Assembly: GCA_024401695.1 (NCBI GenBank)
Contig: JAKSKN010000005.1
Coordinates: forward strand, 99,796 to 163,795
DNA length: 64,000 bases
Direction of reading: 5' to 3'
Source of the DNA: Bacteroidales bacterium
GTDB taxonomy: Bacteria > Bacteroidota > Bacteroidia > Bacteroidales > UBA932
This document shows, piece after piece, positions 9,130 through 19,614 of the stretch; the first letter of the stretch is position 1, and every line of letters starts with the position of its first letter. Made by a program: the position numbers and the translations under genes. The notes beneath the pieces are model-generated. The model saw only the letters and a list, made by a program, of their open reading frames with translations, was not told the DNA's origin and searched no databases.

Positions 9130-10554
9130 TTACTGACGGGGCACCAGTATTGCCTCGATGTCTGAAACGTATTTCTTGAAGACCTTGTCGGTCGACATAA
9201 GGTCAGAGACCGTGGTGCAGGCGTGAAGTACCGTTGCGTGGTCCTTGCCTCCTATCTCCGCTCCGATGGTTGAAAGGGAGCAGTTCGAGATGAGGTTGCG
9301 GCTGAGGTACATCGCAATCTGACGTGCCTGGACTATCTGGCGCTTGCGTGACTTCGAAAGGAGGTCGTCGCGTGTGATGTTGAAATAGTCGCAGACAGTC
9401 CTCTGGACCTTGTCCATATTGACGTCTGTCTTCTCCTCGCCCACGATCTTTTCTGTGATGGAAGCGGCGATTTCAAGAAGCGGACGGTTCTTCTGGACGG
9501 TTGCGTATGCGGTGAGCGATATCAGGGCACCTTCAAGTTCGCGGAAGTTCGTCTTGACACGGCTCGCGATGAACTCAAGGACATCAGGAGGAAGGTTTAT
9601 GCCCTCCCGCTCGGCGCGGGCCTTGAGCATCTCGTAGCGTGTACGGTAGTCAGGATGCGAGAGCTGGACGGAAAGACCCCACTTGAAACGGGACAGAAGC
9701 CTTTCCTCGAAGTTCTGCAATTCCACAGGGGCGCGGTCTGAAGTGAATATCAGCTGCTTACCGTTCTGGTGAAGATGGTTGAAGATATTGAAGAAGGCGT
9801 TCTGGGAGCCCTGGCCGAGAAGGTCCTGGATATCATCCACGATAAGCACATCGATCTTCTGGTAGAAGGCCAGGAAATCGGTAAACTTGTTGCGGACGAC
9901 TACGGCGTCTATGTATTGGGTCTTGAATTCGTGCCCGGTCACATAGAGAACGATCAGATTAGGGAACTTCTCCTTTACGGCAAGACCTATGGCCTGTGCA
10001 AGGTGTGTCTTTCCAAGGCCGCTGCCGCCGAAGATGAACAGAGGATTGAACGGAGTCTTGCCCGGAGCGGCGGAGATGTTGATGCCGGCGGTCACGCCCA
10101 TCTTGTTGCATTCCCCCTCGATGAGGTTCTCGAAATTATACAGAGGATTCAGATTGGAATTGATCTGGATCTTCGGGCAGGTCCCGGGATATACGAACGG
10201 GCTCGGATTCCCTGCGGACGATACGTTTATGGTGACAGGTTTGTTGGGAGCAACCGGCTGCGGCTGGCCCTTGACCGTCATAGCTTCTCCGTCCTTGACG
10301 GGACGGGTTTTATAATAAAGTCTTGCGTTATTGCCAAGCAGACGGCGGACAGCAAGGCTCAACACGTCAAGGTAGGCTTCTTCGAGATATTCTCTGAAGA
10401 AAGGGCTGGGAACTTCCAGGGTGAGCTTGCTGTCGACAAGGGATACGGGACGGAGAGGTGCGAACCACGTAGCATACTGCTGCGGCTCGACGAGAGTCCT
10501 GATAATCTCCAGGCATTTCTCCCAAATTTCCGTATGTGTCAACTGATCGCTCAT
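9130..10554 (-). CDS. dnaA: Chromosomal replication initiator DnaA
   Basis: AAA+ initiator that binds DnaA boxes and opens oriC. 474 residues: N-terminal DnaB-interacting domain (1-90), Pro/Gly-containing linker, AAA+ core with Walker A GGSGLGKTH and Walker B VLIVDDIQDL, and C-terminal domain IV with the box-binding signature GGKDHATVLHAC. In the AT-rich 276 bases upstream (10555-10830) I see no clear cluster of TTATCCACA boxes, so oriC is not placed here. Confidence 0.97.
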   Translation of the reverse strand: MSDQLTHTEIWEKCLEIIRTLVEPQQYATWFAPLRPVSLVDSKLTLEVPSPFFREYLEEAYLDVLSLAVRRLLGNNARLYYKTRPVKDGEAMTVKGQPQPVAPNKPVTINVSSAGNPSPFVYPGTCPKIQINSNLNPLYNFENLIEGECNKMGVTAGINISAAPGKTPFNPLFIFGGSGLGKTHLAQAIGLAVKEKFPNLIVLYVTGHEFKTQYIDAVVVRNKFTDFLAFYQKIDVLIVDDIQDLLGQGSQNAFFNIFNHLHQNGKQLIFTSDRAPVELQNFEERLLSRFKWGLSVQLSHPDYRTRYEMLKARAEREGINLPPDVLEFIASRVKTNFRELEGALISLTAYATVQKNRPLLEIAASITEKIVGEEKTDVNMDKVQRTVCDYFNITRDDLLSKSRKRQIVQARQIAMYLSRNLISNCSLSTIGAEIGGKDHATVLHACTTVSDLMSTDKVFKKYVSDIEAILVPRQ

Positions 10555-10830
10555 GTGGCTTTGTCTGGTGCAAAGGTGGTAGATAAAAAATTGAAAAAAA
10601 AGTTTTTTTGATATTGCAAAATTAGTTTTTTCGACTTAAAATATGGTTTAGGATGCCCGAATTTATGATTTTGTAAATCACTTATAATCAGTAATATACA
10701 TACTAATAAAAAGACCTAACTACATCATTTTCAAAGCAGTCGGTCTTTTGAATAATTCTAAATTAGTAATCAAGCGTTTTCCCCTATTGCAAACGGCTGG
10801 CTTTGGGGAAAATATCGAAATGGCAGATTA

Positions 10831-11925
10831 TCATTTCAGCATCTCTGACCTGCCGGATGAAATTTTAACCAAAAATGCCTGTGGATATTTTTTCTTTATT
10901 GCCGAAAGATTCTTTTTTGCACCGTCGGGAGAATCGGAAAGGCCGATTATATATTTATTGACATTTCCCGACTTGATGACCATATGCTTGTATCCCATGA
11001 ATTCCGGTGAGCCGGCAGGCAGCTGGCGTGAAACGGCGAATATCTGCACTCCGTACCGGACCTCGCCGTCCTCAGGATGCACGGCCGTTTCGGAGACAGC
11101 CTCCTTCGAGACTTCCTCCTTCTTTATTTCAAGGGATGTATCAACCCCGTCGTACGATGTCTTGTATTCCTTGAAGGCATCGAAAAGGCATTGCGCAAGC
11201 TCTTCCCTGCCGCTCTGCTGGCGAAGCACGCCCAGGTCGGCAGAGTTGCTGATGAATCCCAGTTCCACAAGTACTGCAGGCATTGAAGTCTTCCACAACA
11301 CGATGAACGGGTTCTGCCAGATGCCCCTGTTGGCCTTGATCGGGCCGTCTTTCAGCCTGGCCGCTGCAATCTCTGCAAATTTCAGGCTCTGCTCCTGATA
11401 TGCGCTCTGCATCAGCATCGCGAATATCTGGGACTCGGGATCGTCCTCAAAGCCCTCGTACTGAGCCGAATCCTCTTCAAGCGACACCACGGAGTTCTCC
11501 TGCTTGCAGACATCGAGGTTATATGCGAACAGGTCTCTGTTCTTGTTGGACGACTGTCCGAGGATGTGGATGGAATAGCCGTTCGGCTTCGACGATTTCG
11601 TGGAGTTGACGTGGATGGAGATGAACAGGTTGGCGTCCGCCCTGTTGGCCTTGCCGGCACGGTCTGCAAGCTCGACGAATTCGTCCTTCGACCTGGTAAG
11701 GATCACCTTGACATCGGGATATGCTTCCGAAATCTTGGCTGAAAGACGCTTCGAGATATCCAGGACAAATGTCTTCTCGTAATTCTTCCCGTCAGTGGAC
11801 ACTGCGCCGGGGTCCTTGCCTCCGTGGCCCGGATCAATGACGACGGTTTTCAGCCGGAGGCCGTCAGCGCCGGATGCAAGCAGGCAGATGGCTGCCAGCA
11901 GAAGTGTGCAGATTGTGCGTTTCAA
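10831..11925 (-). CDS. N-acetylmuramoyl-L-alanine amidase with SPOR-like domain
   Basis: Periplasmic peptidoglycan amidase of the Amidase_3 family, 364 residues. A signal peptide of about 20 residues is followed by the zinc-hydrolase domain: VIDPGHGGKDPGA, FISIHVNS and VLVELGFISN hold the ligands and the catalytic Glu. The C-terminal ~75 residues (VRYGVQIFAVS onward) look like a SPOR domain that binds denuded septal glycan. Probably works in daughter-cell separation, like AmiC. Confidence 0.9.
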   Translation of the reverse strand: MKRTICTLLLAAICLLASGADGLRLKTVVIDPGHGGKDPGAVSTDGKNYEKTFVLDISKRLSAKISEAYPDVKVILTRSKDEFVELADRAGKANRADANLFISIHVNSTKSSKPNGYSIHILGQSSNKNRDLFAYNLDVCKQENSVVSLEEDSAQYEGFEDDPESQIFAMLMQSAYQEQSLKFAEIAAARLKDGPIKANRGIWQNPFIVLWKTSMPAVLVELGFISNSADLGVLRQQSGREELAQCLFDAFKEYKTSYDGVDTSLEIKKEEVSKEAVSETAVHPEDGEVRYGVQIFAVSRQLPAGSPEFMGYKHMVIKSGNVNKYIIGLSDSPDGAKKNLSAIKKKYPQAFLVKISSGRSEMLK

Positions 11926-11976
11926 TAATTTGTACTACTTTTGTAAGATATTACAAAAATAGTAATTTTTCCCGAT

Positions 11977-14721
11977 TTGAGGAAGCTTCTCCATATTGTT
12001 TTGCTGCTGACAGTGCTCTGCACCGCCCTGGTGCCGTCATCTGCGCAGAACCGCCGCCAGCGGAACGGCGGCAATAAATACGGGCTCCTCACCATTCGAG
12101 AAAAAGAACTGCCTGACTCTCTGGAACTTGCGCGCAGGGATTCCCTGCACCGTGCCGATTCGCTGCACAGGGCTGATTCCGTGGCGCTTCTCGGCAAGAG
12201 TTCACTTGATTATCCCGCATTCTCTTCAGCCAAGGATTCCATTGTCGAGATATTCACCAACGGACAGCGCATCATCCACTACTACGGCGGTGTGACCGTC
12301 AAGTACGACGATATGGAGCTGACGGCCGACTATATGGAGTACAATATGAACAACAGCACGCTTTTCGCGCGCGGCGTCTATGACTCCACCGATGCCGACT
12401 GGAAAGGCCGCCCGGTGATGAAGCAGCAGGGCAAGACCTACAATATGGAGGAGCTCTACTACAACTTCGACACCCGCAAGGCACGCATCAAGAATATGGA
12501 CACGTCCGAGGCTGACGGCCAGATCCAGGGCAAGAAGATCAAGATGATGCCGGACAACTCCATAAACATGACTGACGGCCGATATACCGTGTGTGATGCC
12601 GAAGAACCGCACTACTACCTGCATCTCACAAGCGCCAAGGTCATCACGAAGCCATCGCAGAAGACCGTCTTCGGCCCGGCCTGGGCAGTTTTCGGCGGTG
12701 TGGCCCTGCCGGTCGTCATACCGTTCGGCTTCGTGCCGAAACGTCCCGAGAGGGCTACCGGCATCCTCTTCCCGACCTTCGGCGAAGAGCAGGCGCGCGG
12801 CTTCTTCATGCGCGACGCCGGAATGTACTTCGTGTTCGGGGATTACTTCGACCTTTCCGTGACGGGCGACTACTACACGCTCGGCTCCTGGGCTGTTGAC
12901 GTCAATTCCAGGTATATGGTCAAATACAAATTCACCGGCTCCCTGTCGGTGAACTACTCATATGACCAGACCGGTGACAAGGATATCCCCGGCGACTTCT
13001 TCAGCTCATCCAACTTCGGACTCAAATGGTCCCATTCGCAGGATTCCAAGGCACATCCCGGGTCATCCTTCAGCGCTTCGGTCAACTTCTCGACCCCGTC
13101 CAACAACAGGTACAACTCACGGTCCATAGATGAGACCCTCAACAATCAGGTTTCATCTTCCATCAGCTATTCGCACAACTGGAACGGCAAATTCAACCTG
13201 TCGCTGAGCGCCCAGCACTACCAGAACTCAAGGGACTCCTCCTATTCCATCACCCTGCCTAACCTTTCATTCTCGATGAGCACGATCTATCCGTTCAAGA
13301 GAAAGAACCGTGTCGGCAAGGAAAGGTTCTACGAGAAGTTCAGCATCTCATACAACACCTCATTCACCAACAAGGTGAACTTCAAGTCATCGGAATTCGA
13401 CCTCAAGAATCTCGGCAAGCTCGTGGACAAGATGGACAACACGATGAACCACAACTTCAGCATCGGCCTCCCGAGCTTCACTCTCCTTAAATACCTCAAT
13501 TTCACGCCTTCAGTCTCGTACGGCATGAACTGGTATTTCAGAAAGTTCGACGCCGAGTACAATCCGGAGACCGACCGGGTGGAGCAGACCAAGGGGACGG
13601 CGTTCAGCTCATTCGGAATAGCGCACAGGGGGTCGGCCGGGCTTTCGATGAGCACCCGCCTGTACGGCACCTTCAATTTCGGCAAATACCGGAGAGTACA
13701 GGCAATCCGGCACGTGATATCCCCGTCGCTGTCGTTCAGCTACGTCCCTGACCTGGGTAAGGAATGGAACGGTTACAGGAATCTCAGCTACGTCGACTCC
13801 AAGGGAAACGAGATGCTCTACCAGTATAACGTCTATACCGGAAGCGTGGGCAAGCCGACCGGACAGTCCGCCAACGCCACCATAAACATACAGAACAACC
13901 TCGAAGCCAAGGTCCGCGATTTTGCCGACACCACTGGTACAGGGTCGAAGAAAGTCAAGCTCATCGACCAGCTGAGCATAGGCACCAGCTATAATTTCCT
14001 CGCGGACAGTATGCGTATGTCGGCCGTGAACATAAGGATGTCCACCAACCTCTTCGAAAAGATCAACATCAGCGGCGACGCCAGCTTCGACCCTTATGCC
14101 ATCAACGAGAGGGGTACCCGCATCGGGAAATTCGCGGTTGCGGCCGGACAGGGACTCGTCCGTTTCACCCGTGCGAGCGTCTCACTCTCCTACTCCATTT
14201 CCGGAAAGGGCGAGATCAAGGGCGATGACGGTATGCACGACCCGAACACCCCGGGCGGCAGCGATGCCACGCAGGGCGCCGCTTCCTACTACCAGCGCAT
14301 ATACTATCATCCTGTCACCGGAGAATACATCCCGGGCGGCTGGCTGTACTACACCAACCCCAACGTGCCCTGGTCGCTCAACGCAAGCGCCAACTTCAGC
14401 ATAACCAGGAACCCGTTCTACGACACCAAGACAGAGACGCTCACCTATAAGAACAACCTCACCGCAACGATGAGCCTCTCCGGAAACATAAAGCTGACAC
14501 CGCGTCTTTCAATCAACATGTCAACCGGTTTCGACTTCAAGGAGATGAAGATCACCACTTCGCAGGTCACCGCGAACTATGATCTGCACTGCTTCAACAT
14601 CGCCGTGTCGTGGATCCCGGTCGGCACATACAAGATGTACAGTTTCCGCATCGCAGCGAATGCCGCGGCGCTTGCCGACCTGTTGAAGTTCAAGAAGAGC
14701 ACGAGCTATTGGGATAATTAA
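11977..14721 (+). CDS. lptD: LptD-like outer-membrane LPS assembly protein
   Basis: Predicted beta-barrel that inserts lipopolysaccharide into the outer leaflet. 914 residues; a TTG start at 11977 gives a good signal peptide (RKLLHIVLLLTVLC) and a TAnnTTTG-like box lies about 40 bases upstream. An OstA/LptA-like N-domain (about 75-230, YYGGVTVKYDDMELTADYMEY) precedes a long barrel with alternating strands ending in aromatic residues. It is divergent from the amidase. The Bacteroidota LptD is diverged in sequence, so the assignment rests on architecture and the OstA domain. Confidence 0.8.
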   Translation: MRKLLHIVLLLTVLCTALVPSSAQNRRQRNGGNKYGLLTIREKELPDSLELARRDSLHRADSLHRADSVALLGKSSLDYPAFSSAKDSIVEIFTNGQRIIHYYGGVTVKYDDMELTADYMEYNMNNSTLFARGVYDSTDADWKGRPVMKQQGKTYNMEELYYNFDTRKARIKNMDTSEADGQIQGKKIKMMPDNSINMTDGRYTVCDAEEPHYYLHLTSAKVITKPSQKTVFGPAWAVFGGVALPVVIPFGFVPKRPERATGILFPTFGEEQARGFFMRDAGMYFVFGDYFDLSVTGDYYTLGSWAVDVNSRYMVKYKFTGSLSVNYSYDQTGDKDIPGDFFSSSNFGLKWSHSQDSKAHPGSSFSASVNFSTPSNNRYNSRSIDETLNNQVSSSISYSHNWNGKFNLSLSAQHYQNSRDSSYSITLPNLSFSMSTIYPFKRKNRVGKERFYEKFSISYNTSFTNKVNFKSSEFDLKNLGKLVDKMDNTMNHNFSIGLPSFTLLKYLNFTPSVSYGMNWYFRKFDAEYNPETDRVEQTKGTAFSSFGIAHRGSAGLSMSTRLYGTFNFGKYRRVQAIRHVISPSLSFSYVPDLGKEWNGYRNLSYVDSKGNEMLYQYNVYTGSVGKPTGQSANATINIQNNLEAKVRDFADTTGTGSKKVKLIDQLSIGTSYNFLADSMRMSAVNIRMSTNLFEKINISGDASFDPYAINERGTRIGKFAVAAGQGLVRFTRASVSLSYSISGKGEIKGDDGMHDPNTPGGSDATQGAASYYQRIYYHPVTGEYIPGGWLYYTNPNVPWSLNASANFSITRNPFYDTKTETLTYKNNLTATMSLSGNIKLTPRLSINMSTGFDFKEMKITTSQVTANYDLHCFNIAVSWIPVGTYKMYSFRIAANAAALADLLKFKKSTSYWDN

Positions 14722-14794
14722 AATTATTTCCTACCTTTGCTCCTGTAATCTATCTCTCCGGTATCCTGCCGGGGGTTAAAATCACAAATAATAT

Positions 14795-16540
14795 ATGTCA
14801 CACAGCCTCTTTGAGCTGAATGCGATGAATCGGGAACAACTCGAAAACATTGCGAGCAATTATCAGATTAAATTCAAAAAACTTGACGATGAGCACCTGG
14901 CTTATGCGATTCTCGATGCAGAAGCCCAGGAAGCGTCACTGAAACCTGCCGAAGAAAAGAAGCCGCGCAAGCCTCGTCTTGCAAAGAAACCGGCTGAAAA
15001 AACCAAGGAAAAGCCTTCAGAGACTCCTGAGGAAGCCCCGAAGGAAGAAGCTTCGCCGAAGCCTCAGAAACCGGGCAGAAAGCCAGGGAAGAAGGCAGCA
15101 CAGGCAAAAGAGGAAGCTGCAAAGCCTGAAGAACCGGCCGCTCCTGTCAAGGACGAGCAGGCACTTCGCGCCGAAAAGGTTGAGAGCATAGTCAGAAAAG
15201 CCAAGAAAGAGATCAAGCGGAAGGCCGAAGAAGCGGCCGCTGCCGCAGAACAGCAGATTCAGCAGGGCCAGCAATCCGAGAATCCCGCCCAGGAGCCACA
15301 GCAGCCGGCTCAGGCCCAGGCCCAGCAGCAACCGCAGCGCCAGCCTCAGCCTCAGAAACAGAATCAGCAGCAGAAGCCCGCGCGCCCGCGCGTGCCTGAT
15401 TTTGAAGGTACGGTCGAGGCGACCGGCGTCCTGGAGATAATGCCGGACGGCTATGGTTTCCTCCGTTCATCCGACTACAATTATCTCAATTCCCCGGATG
15501 ACATCTACGTTTCGCAGCAGCAGATCAAGACCAACGCCCTGAAGAGCGGCGACACCGTGACAGGTGAGATCCGTCCTCCGCGCGAAGGCGACAAATACTT
15601 CCCTCTCGTCAAGATCAAGCTCGTGAACGGCCGCACCCCTGAATTCATCCGCGACCGCGTCCCATTCGACTTCCTCACCCCTCTCTTCCCGGAAGAGAAG
15701 TTCAACCTGCTTGGAAACGGCCACGCCAACGACCCTTCCTGCCGCATCGTCGATCTCTTCGCCCCTATCGGCAAAGGACAGCGAATGCTCATCGTAGCGC
15801 AGCCTAAGACGGGTAAGACAATGCTCCTGAAGTCTCTGGCAAATGCCATCGCCGACAACCATCCGGAAGTCTATATGATCGTACTTCTCATCGACGAACG
15901 TCCTGAGGAAGTCACCGACATGCAGCGCAGCGTCAAGGCCGAAGTCGTTGCTTCAACCTTCGACGAACCTGCCGAGCACCACGTCAAGGTGGCCAATATG
16001 GTCATTGAAAAGGCACGCAGACTTGTGGAATGCGGCCACGACGTGGTCATAATGCTTGACTCCATCACACGTCTCGGACGTGCCTTCAATACAGTCCAGC
16101 CTGCATCGGGCAAAGTGCTTACCGGCGGTATCGACGCCAACGCCCTTCAGAAGCCGAAGCGTTTCTTCGGCGCCGCACGAAACATCGAGGGCGGCGGATC
16201 CCTCACAATCCTAGCCACCGCACTCACCGAGACAGGTTCGAAGCAGGACGATATCGTCTATGAGGAATTCAAGGGCACCGGCAACTCCGAAATCCAGCTG
16301 GACCGCACCCTTGCCAACCGAAGGATATTCCCGGCAGTCAACATCCTGCTCTCAGGCACCCGCCGCGACGACCTTCTCCTGGACAAGAGTTCCGCCAACA
16401 GGATATGGATACTCCGCAAGCTGCTTGCAGAAATGAATCCTACGGAGGCAATGAACTTCATGAACCAGCTTATGGACGAGTTCAAGACCAACGAGGACCT
16501 GCTGGACAATATGAACAAGGTCAGCATTCAGAAGTCATAA
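14795..16540 (+). CDS. rho: Transcription termination factor Rho
   Basis: RNA-dependent hexameric helicase that ends transcription. 581 residues: N-terminal Rho-N domain (1-50), then a Lys/Glu/Ala- and Gln/Pro-rich disordered insert (about 50-200), the RNA-binding cold-shock domain ([14 protein letters not shown]), and the RecA-fold ATPase with Walker [10 protein letters not shown] and [12 protein letters not shown]. Such inserts are common in Bacteroidota Rho. It overlaps the convergent patatin gene by 13 bases. Confidence 0.96.
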   Translation: MSHSLFELNAMNREQLENIASNYQIKFKKLDDEHLAYAILDAEAQEASLKPAEEKKPRKPRLAKKPAEKTKEKPSETPEEAPKEEASPKPQKPGRKPGKKAAQAKEEAAKPEEPAAPVKDEQALRAEKVESIVRKAKKEIKRKAEEAAAAAEQQIQQGQQSENPAQEPQQPAQAQAQQQPQRQPQPQKQNQQQKPARPRVPDFEGTVEATGVLEIMPDGYGFLRSSDYNYLNSPDDIYVSQQQIKTNALKSGDTVTGEIRPPREGDKYFPLVKIKLVNGRTPEFIRDRVPFDFLTPLFPEEKFNLLGNGHANDPSCRIVDLFAPIGKGQRMLIVAQPKTGKTMLLKSLANAIADNHPEVYMIVLLIDERPEEVTDMQRSVKAEVVASTFDEPAEHHVKVANMVIEKARRLVECGHDVVIMLDSITRLGRAFNTVQPASGKVLTGGIDANALQKPKRFFGAARNIEGGGSLTILATALTETGSKQDDIVYEEFKGTGNSEIQLDRTLANRRIFPAVNILLSGTRRDDLLLDKSSANRIWILRKLLAEMNPTEAMNFMNQLMDEFKTNEDLLDNMNKVSIQKS

Positions 16541-18912
16541 CCGAAGGAGAGATAGACTCCCAGCTTGTGCTGCATCTGCGACCACTGTCCGAGGATTGAG
16601 AGCGGCCCAAGCCTGGTGTTGTAGGAATACTGGAGGCCGAAGCCTAATTCACGTGTACACCGTTCCCTGTCGGCTGAGAAATAATCCAGGATGTCCGGTG
16701 CCTCCATCCTGTGGTTGACGATTGCAGTGATGTAATGTTTGGTGGCGAAATTTGCCCTGACATCGCATCTGAAGACAGACAGATTGGAATTGGCGCACAG
16801 CGAGACACCGTTGACACCCACAAACGGGATCTGGCCATCGGTGAAGCGGTCCATCTTCGTGCCGCCGAAAGCATTGTTCAGTACCATCGGCACCCCTGCA
16901 TTGGCGAAGAGCGTACGGTGATATATCTGCGGGACAATAGTTATCGGGCCGTGCCCCGGAGTGATATTCCACTCAAAGGCAAGCTTGATGTCGTGGACCG
17001 GGAATTCATTGATGAAGGAGAAATCCATCGACCAGTTATTGTTGCTCAGTGTATACCGGCCATCCAAGGCCAGCCTGATGCCACTCGTGCTGAATAAAGG
17101 AGTATTCCTGTTGTCGAAGACATACTTCACGAACAGTCCGATGCGCTCATTCCCCTGATCAAGGTCGCCCCTGCTCAGTGTTTCCATCAAAGGATTGCAC
17201 CAGTACCTTTCATATTCCCCTCCGATGGCGAATTCCATATTCCGTGAATAGAAATTCGAGAAATAGAACCTTGCACGGAAGCGCTGGTTGTCATCTTTCC
17301 TTCTCAGATTGGAGTAATCATTGTCCAAAAAGAATGTTGACCGCCAGTAGTCCGCACTCAGATTGACATTGAGGAAAGACCGTATCGCCCAAATGGCACG
17401 GAGTTCAGCATATGGATTGTAGGAAATCTTGGCATTCACCAGCGCTGAGAGGCCGGACAACTTGTTTTCATTGAGGCCAAGATGGACTCCAAGCTCCACT
17501 GCGTTTTCAGAGTCAGCCCTGATGCCGAAAGCCACCCTGTGCGGTTCTTCCGGCACAAAATCCAGCTCGAGGCGGTATCCGTTCTCCACCACATCGTCCT
17601 TGATCGTGTTGTAGCTCACCTTCTTGAACCGTCCCGTACCGATATATTTGGAAATGGCCCGTTTCAATTCGTCAGGAGTGATGTCGCTGCCGACTTCGAT
17701 GTTCCATTTGCGCATCAGCCATCTTGCCTCCTTGGGGTCGATGCCGGACGCGGAGATGCTTGTGATATGGATTTTGTCCAGATCGGCGAAATATGACGCT
17801 TTCTCCGAGTTGTATGTCTGCTGTACCGGCCCGTTGATCTCAACGGCCTTTTTGATACGCTCAATCTGATCCCGGTACCTGCCGGCCTCCTTATACCCGC
17901 GGTCAACCAGGGAGTCAACGCTGGCGGCGTCGAAGCTCATCGTGCCGTATCCGGAGACATCCGGCCTGATGTAGACGTCGCAGAGCTTGCGGTTGTCGGC
18001 GTTGTGACCGGAAGTTACTATCGCGAACAGCTGGCTGAACAGGCCGGGGATGGAACTCAACTCGCTCTCGTCCACCTTGAAGCCCTTTGACAGCTCAACG
18101 CCTATGATGTAGTCGGCACCCATATCACGGCAGACGTCCGTCGGGAAATTGTTCACCATTCCGCCATCGACCAGGAGCATATTGTTGTACTGGGTCGGCG
18201 AAAAAACCATAGGTATGGCCATTGACGAACGCATTGCATAGGCGATGCGGCCGCTTTCGAGCACGACCTGGCTTCCGTCTATCAGATTCGTTGCCACACA
18301 GGCATACGGGACAGGCAGTTTCCTGAAATCTATGGAGTCCTGATACCCGACGCTGAGGTCATTGAAAAGATTGGCGATGTTGTTGCCCTCGATCACACCG
18401 CCGGGCAGTGAGCGCAGAAAGTCCGAACTCCTCTCCTGGTTTACAAGATGACCGTCCCGGGCAAGACGCGCCTCGTCTTCAAGGACCTTCTCCTCTGCCT
18501 CATATATTTCCTGTACACCCTTCATCGAGAAAGGCAGTGACAGCAGATACGAGTCGTTCCTCTTCTTCACCTCATACGATTCATAAAGTCTCGGGACAGA
18601 GTTGCTCATCAGCAACTGCCAGTCGGCATCCTTTATGATGCGGTCGATGTCACTTGGAGCATAGCCCATCGCATACAGGCCACCGATGATGGCGCCCATA
18701 CTGGTGCCGGCGATATAGTCGATCGGAATCCCCTGCTCCTCCAGATATTTGAGGACCCCGACGTGTGCGGCGCCCTTTGCACCGCCGCCGGCAAGGACCA
18801 CGCCTACCTTAGGCCGGGCATTCCGTATTGAGTCCCGCGCACAGTTGTCCTGAGCGTATGACAGCGGGAAAATGGCAGCAGCCGCAACGAGCGTGGCTAG
18901 AAGTTTTTTCAT
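16528..18912 (-). CDS. Patatin-like phospholipase fused to outer-membrane beta-barrel
   Basis: 794 residues with a signal peptide ([18 protein letters not shown]). The patatin domain (about 35-310) has the oxyanion loop GGGAKG, nucleophile Ser in GTSMGA and the catalytic Asp in [15 protein letters not shown]-like segment (about 370-440) and a BamA/Omp85-type 16-strand barrel ending in a terminal Phe follow. This is the architecture of PlpD-type proteins, which display a lipase in or across the outer membrane. Substrate unknown. Ends on the last bases of rho. Confidence 0.92.
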   Translation of the reverse strand: MKKLLATLVAAAAIFPLSYAQDNCARDSIRNARPKVGVVLAGGGAKGAAHVGVLKYLEEQGIPIDYIAGTSMGAIIGGLYAMGYAPSDIDRIIKDADWQLLMSNSVPRLYESYEVKKRNDSYLLSLPFSMKGVQEIYEAEEKVLEDEARLARDGHLVNQERSSDFLRSLPGGVIEGNNIANLFNDLSVGYQDSIDFRKLPVPYACVATNLIDGSQVVLESGRIAYAMRSSMAIPMVFSPTQYNNMLLVDGGMVNNFPTDVCRDMGADYIIGVELSKGFKVDESELSSIPGLFSQLFAIVTSGHNADNRKLCDVYIRPDVSGYGTMSFDAASVDSLVDRGYKEAGRYRDQIERIKKAVEINGPVQQTYNSEKASYFADLDKIHITSISASGIDPKEARWLMRKWNIEVGSDITPDELKRAISKYIGTGRFKKVSYNTIKDDVVENGYRLELDFVPEEPHRVAFGIRADSENAVELGVHLGLNENKLSGLSALVNAKISYNPYAELRAIWAIRSFLNVNLSADYWRSTFFLDNDYSNLRRKDDNQRFRARFYFSNFYSRNMEFAIGGEYERYWCNPLMETLSRGDLDQGNERIGLFVKYVFDNRNTPLFSTSGIRLALDGRYTLSNNNWSMDFSFINEFPVHDIKLAFEWNITPGHGPITIVPQIYHRTLFANAGVPMVLNNAFGGTKMDRFTDGQIPFVGVNGVSLCANSNLSVFRCDVRANFATKHYITAIVNHRMEAPDILDYFSADRERCTRELGFGLQYSYNTRLGPLSILGQWSQMQHKLGVYLSFGYDF

Positions 18913-18920
18913 ATAGGGTT

Positions 18921-19550
18921 CTACTTGGTTCCGAAGATCCTGTCGCCGGCATCGCCGAGGCCCGGTACGATGTAGGCATTCTCATTGAGATGGTCGTCCA
19001 CGGCGGCAACATAGACATCCACGTCGGGATGGTTCCTGCGGACGGTGTCTATGCCTTCCGGCACGCCGACCAGACACATCAGACGGATGTTCTTGCAGCC
19101 GCGTTTCTTGAGCATCGTGATTGCATCGGATGCGCTGCCGCCGGTTGCCAGCATAGGGTCGGTGACTATCACGAAGCGGTTCTCGATATCGTCAGGCAGC
19201 TTGCAGTAGTACTCCACAGGCTGATGGGTCTCCTCGTCGCGGTACAGACCGATATGGCCCACCCTTGCCACCGGGACAAGGTTGAGAATGCCGTCAACCA
19301 TACCGAGGCCGGCACGGAGGATAGGCACGATGGCAAGCTTCGGGCCGGAGAGCCTCTTGGCAAGCGTCCTGCATATCGGCGTTTCAATCTCTACGTCTTC
19401 AAGCGGAAGGTCACGGGTGACCTCGTAGCCCATAAGGAGTGATATTTCCCTGAGGAGTTCGCGGAAATCCTTTGACCCCGTGTTCTTGTCCCTCATTATC
19501 GAAAGCTTGTGCTGCACAAGCGGATGGTTGATTACGTGAAGCTGACTCAT
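18921..19550 (-). CDS. upp: Uracil phosphoribosyltransferase
   Basis: Salvage enzyme that makes UMP from uracil and PRPP. 209 residues, standard length. The PRPP-binding loop is seen in [14 protein letters not shown], and the uracil-binding C-terminal region in [16 protein letters not shown]. The ATG at 19550 gives the usual N-terminus. It lies nine bases upstream of the patatin gene on the same strand and is divergent from a nucleoside kinase, so pyrimidine salvage genes face each other. Confidence 0.96.
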   Translation of the reverse strand: MSQLHVINHPLVQHKLSIMRDKNTGSKDFRELLREISLLMGYEVTRDLPLEDVEIETPICRTLAKRLSGPKLAIVPILRAGLGMVDGILNLVPVARVGHIGLYRDEETHQPVEYYCKLPDDIENRFVIVTDPMLATGGSASDAITMLKKRGCKNIRLMCLVGVPEGIDTVRRNHPDVDVYVAAVDDHLNENAYIVPGLGDAGDRIFGTK

Positions 19551-19614
19551 AACTGTGTGATTCTAATGGAAACAAATTTACACAAAATTCCTAAATTTGT
19601 AAAAATATGGATTT

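Noticed and set aside
9769-10611. 280-residue open frame antisense to dnaA
   Set aside because: It lies across conserved DnaA motifs and has no recognisable domain.
10555-10830. oriC next to dnaA
   Set aside because: The stretch is AT-rich, but I could not find a cluster of DnaA boxes.
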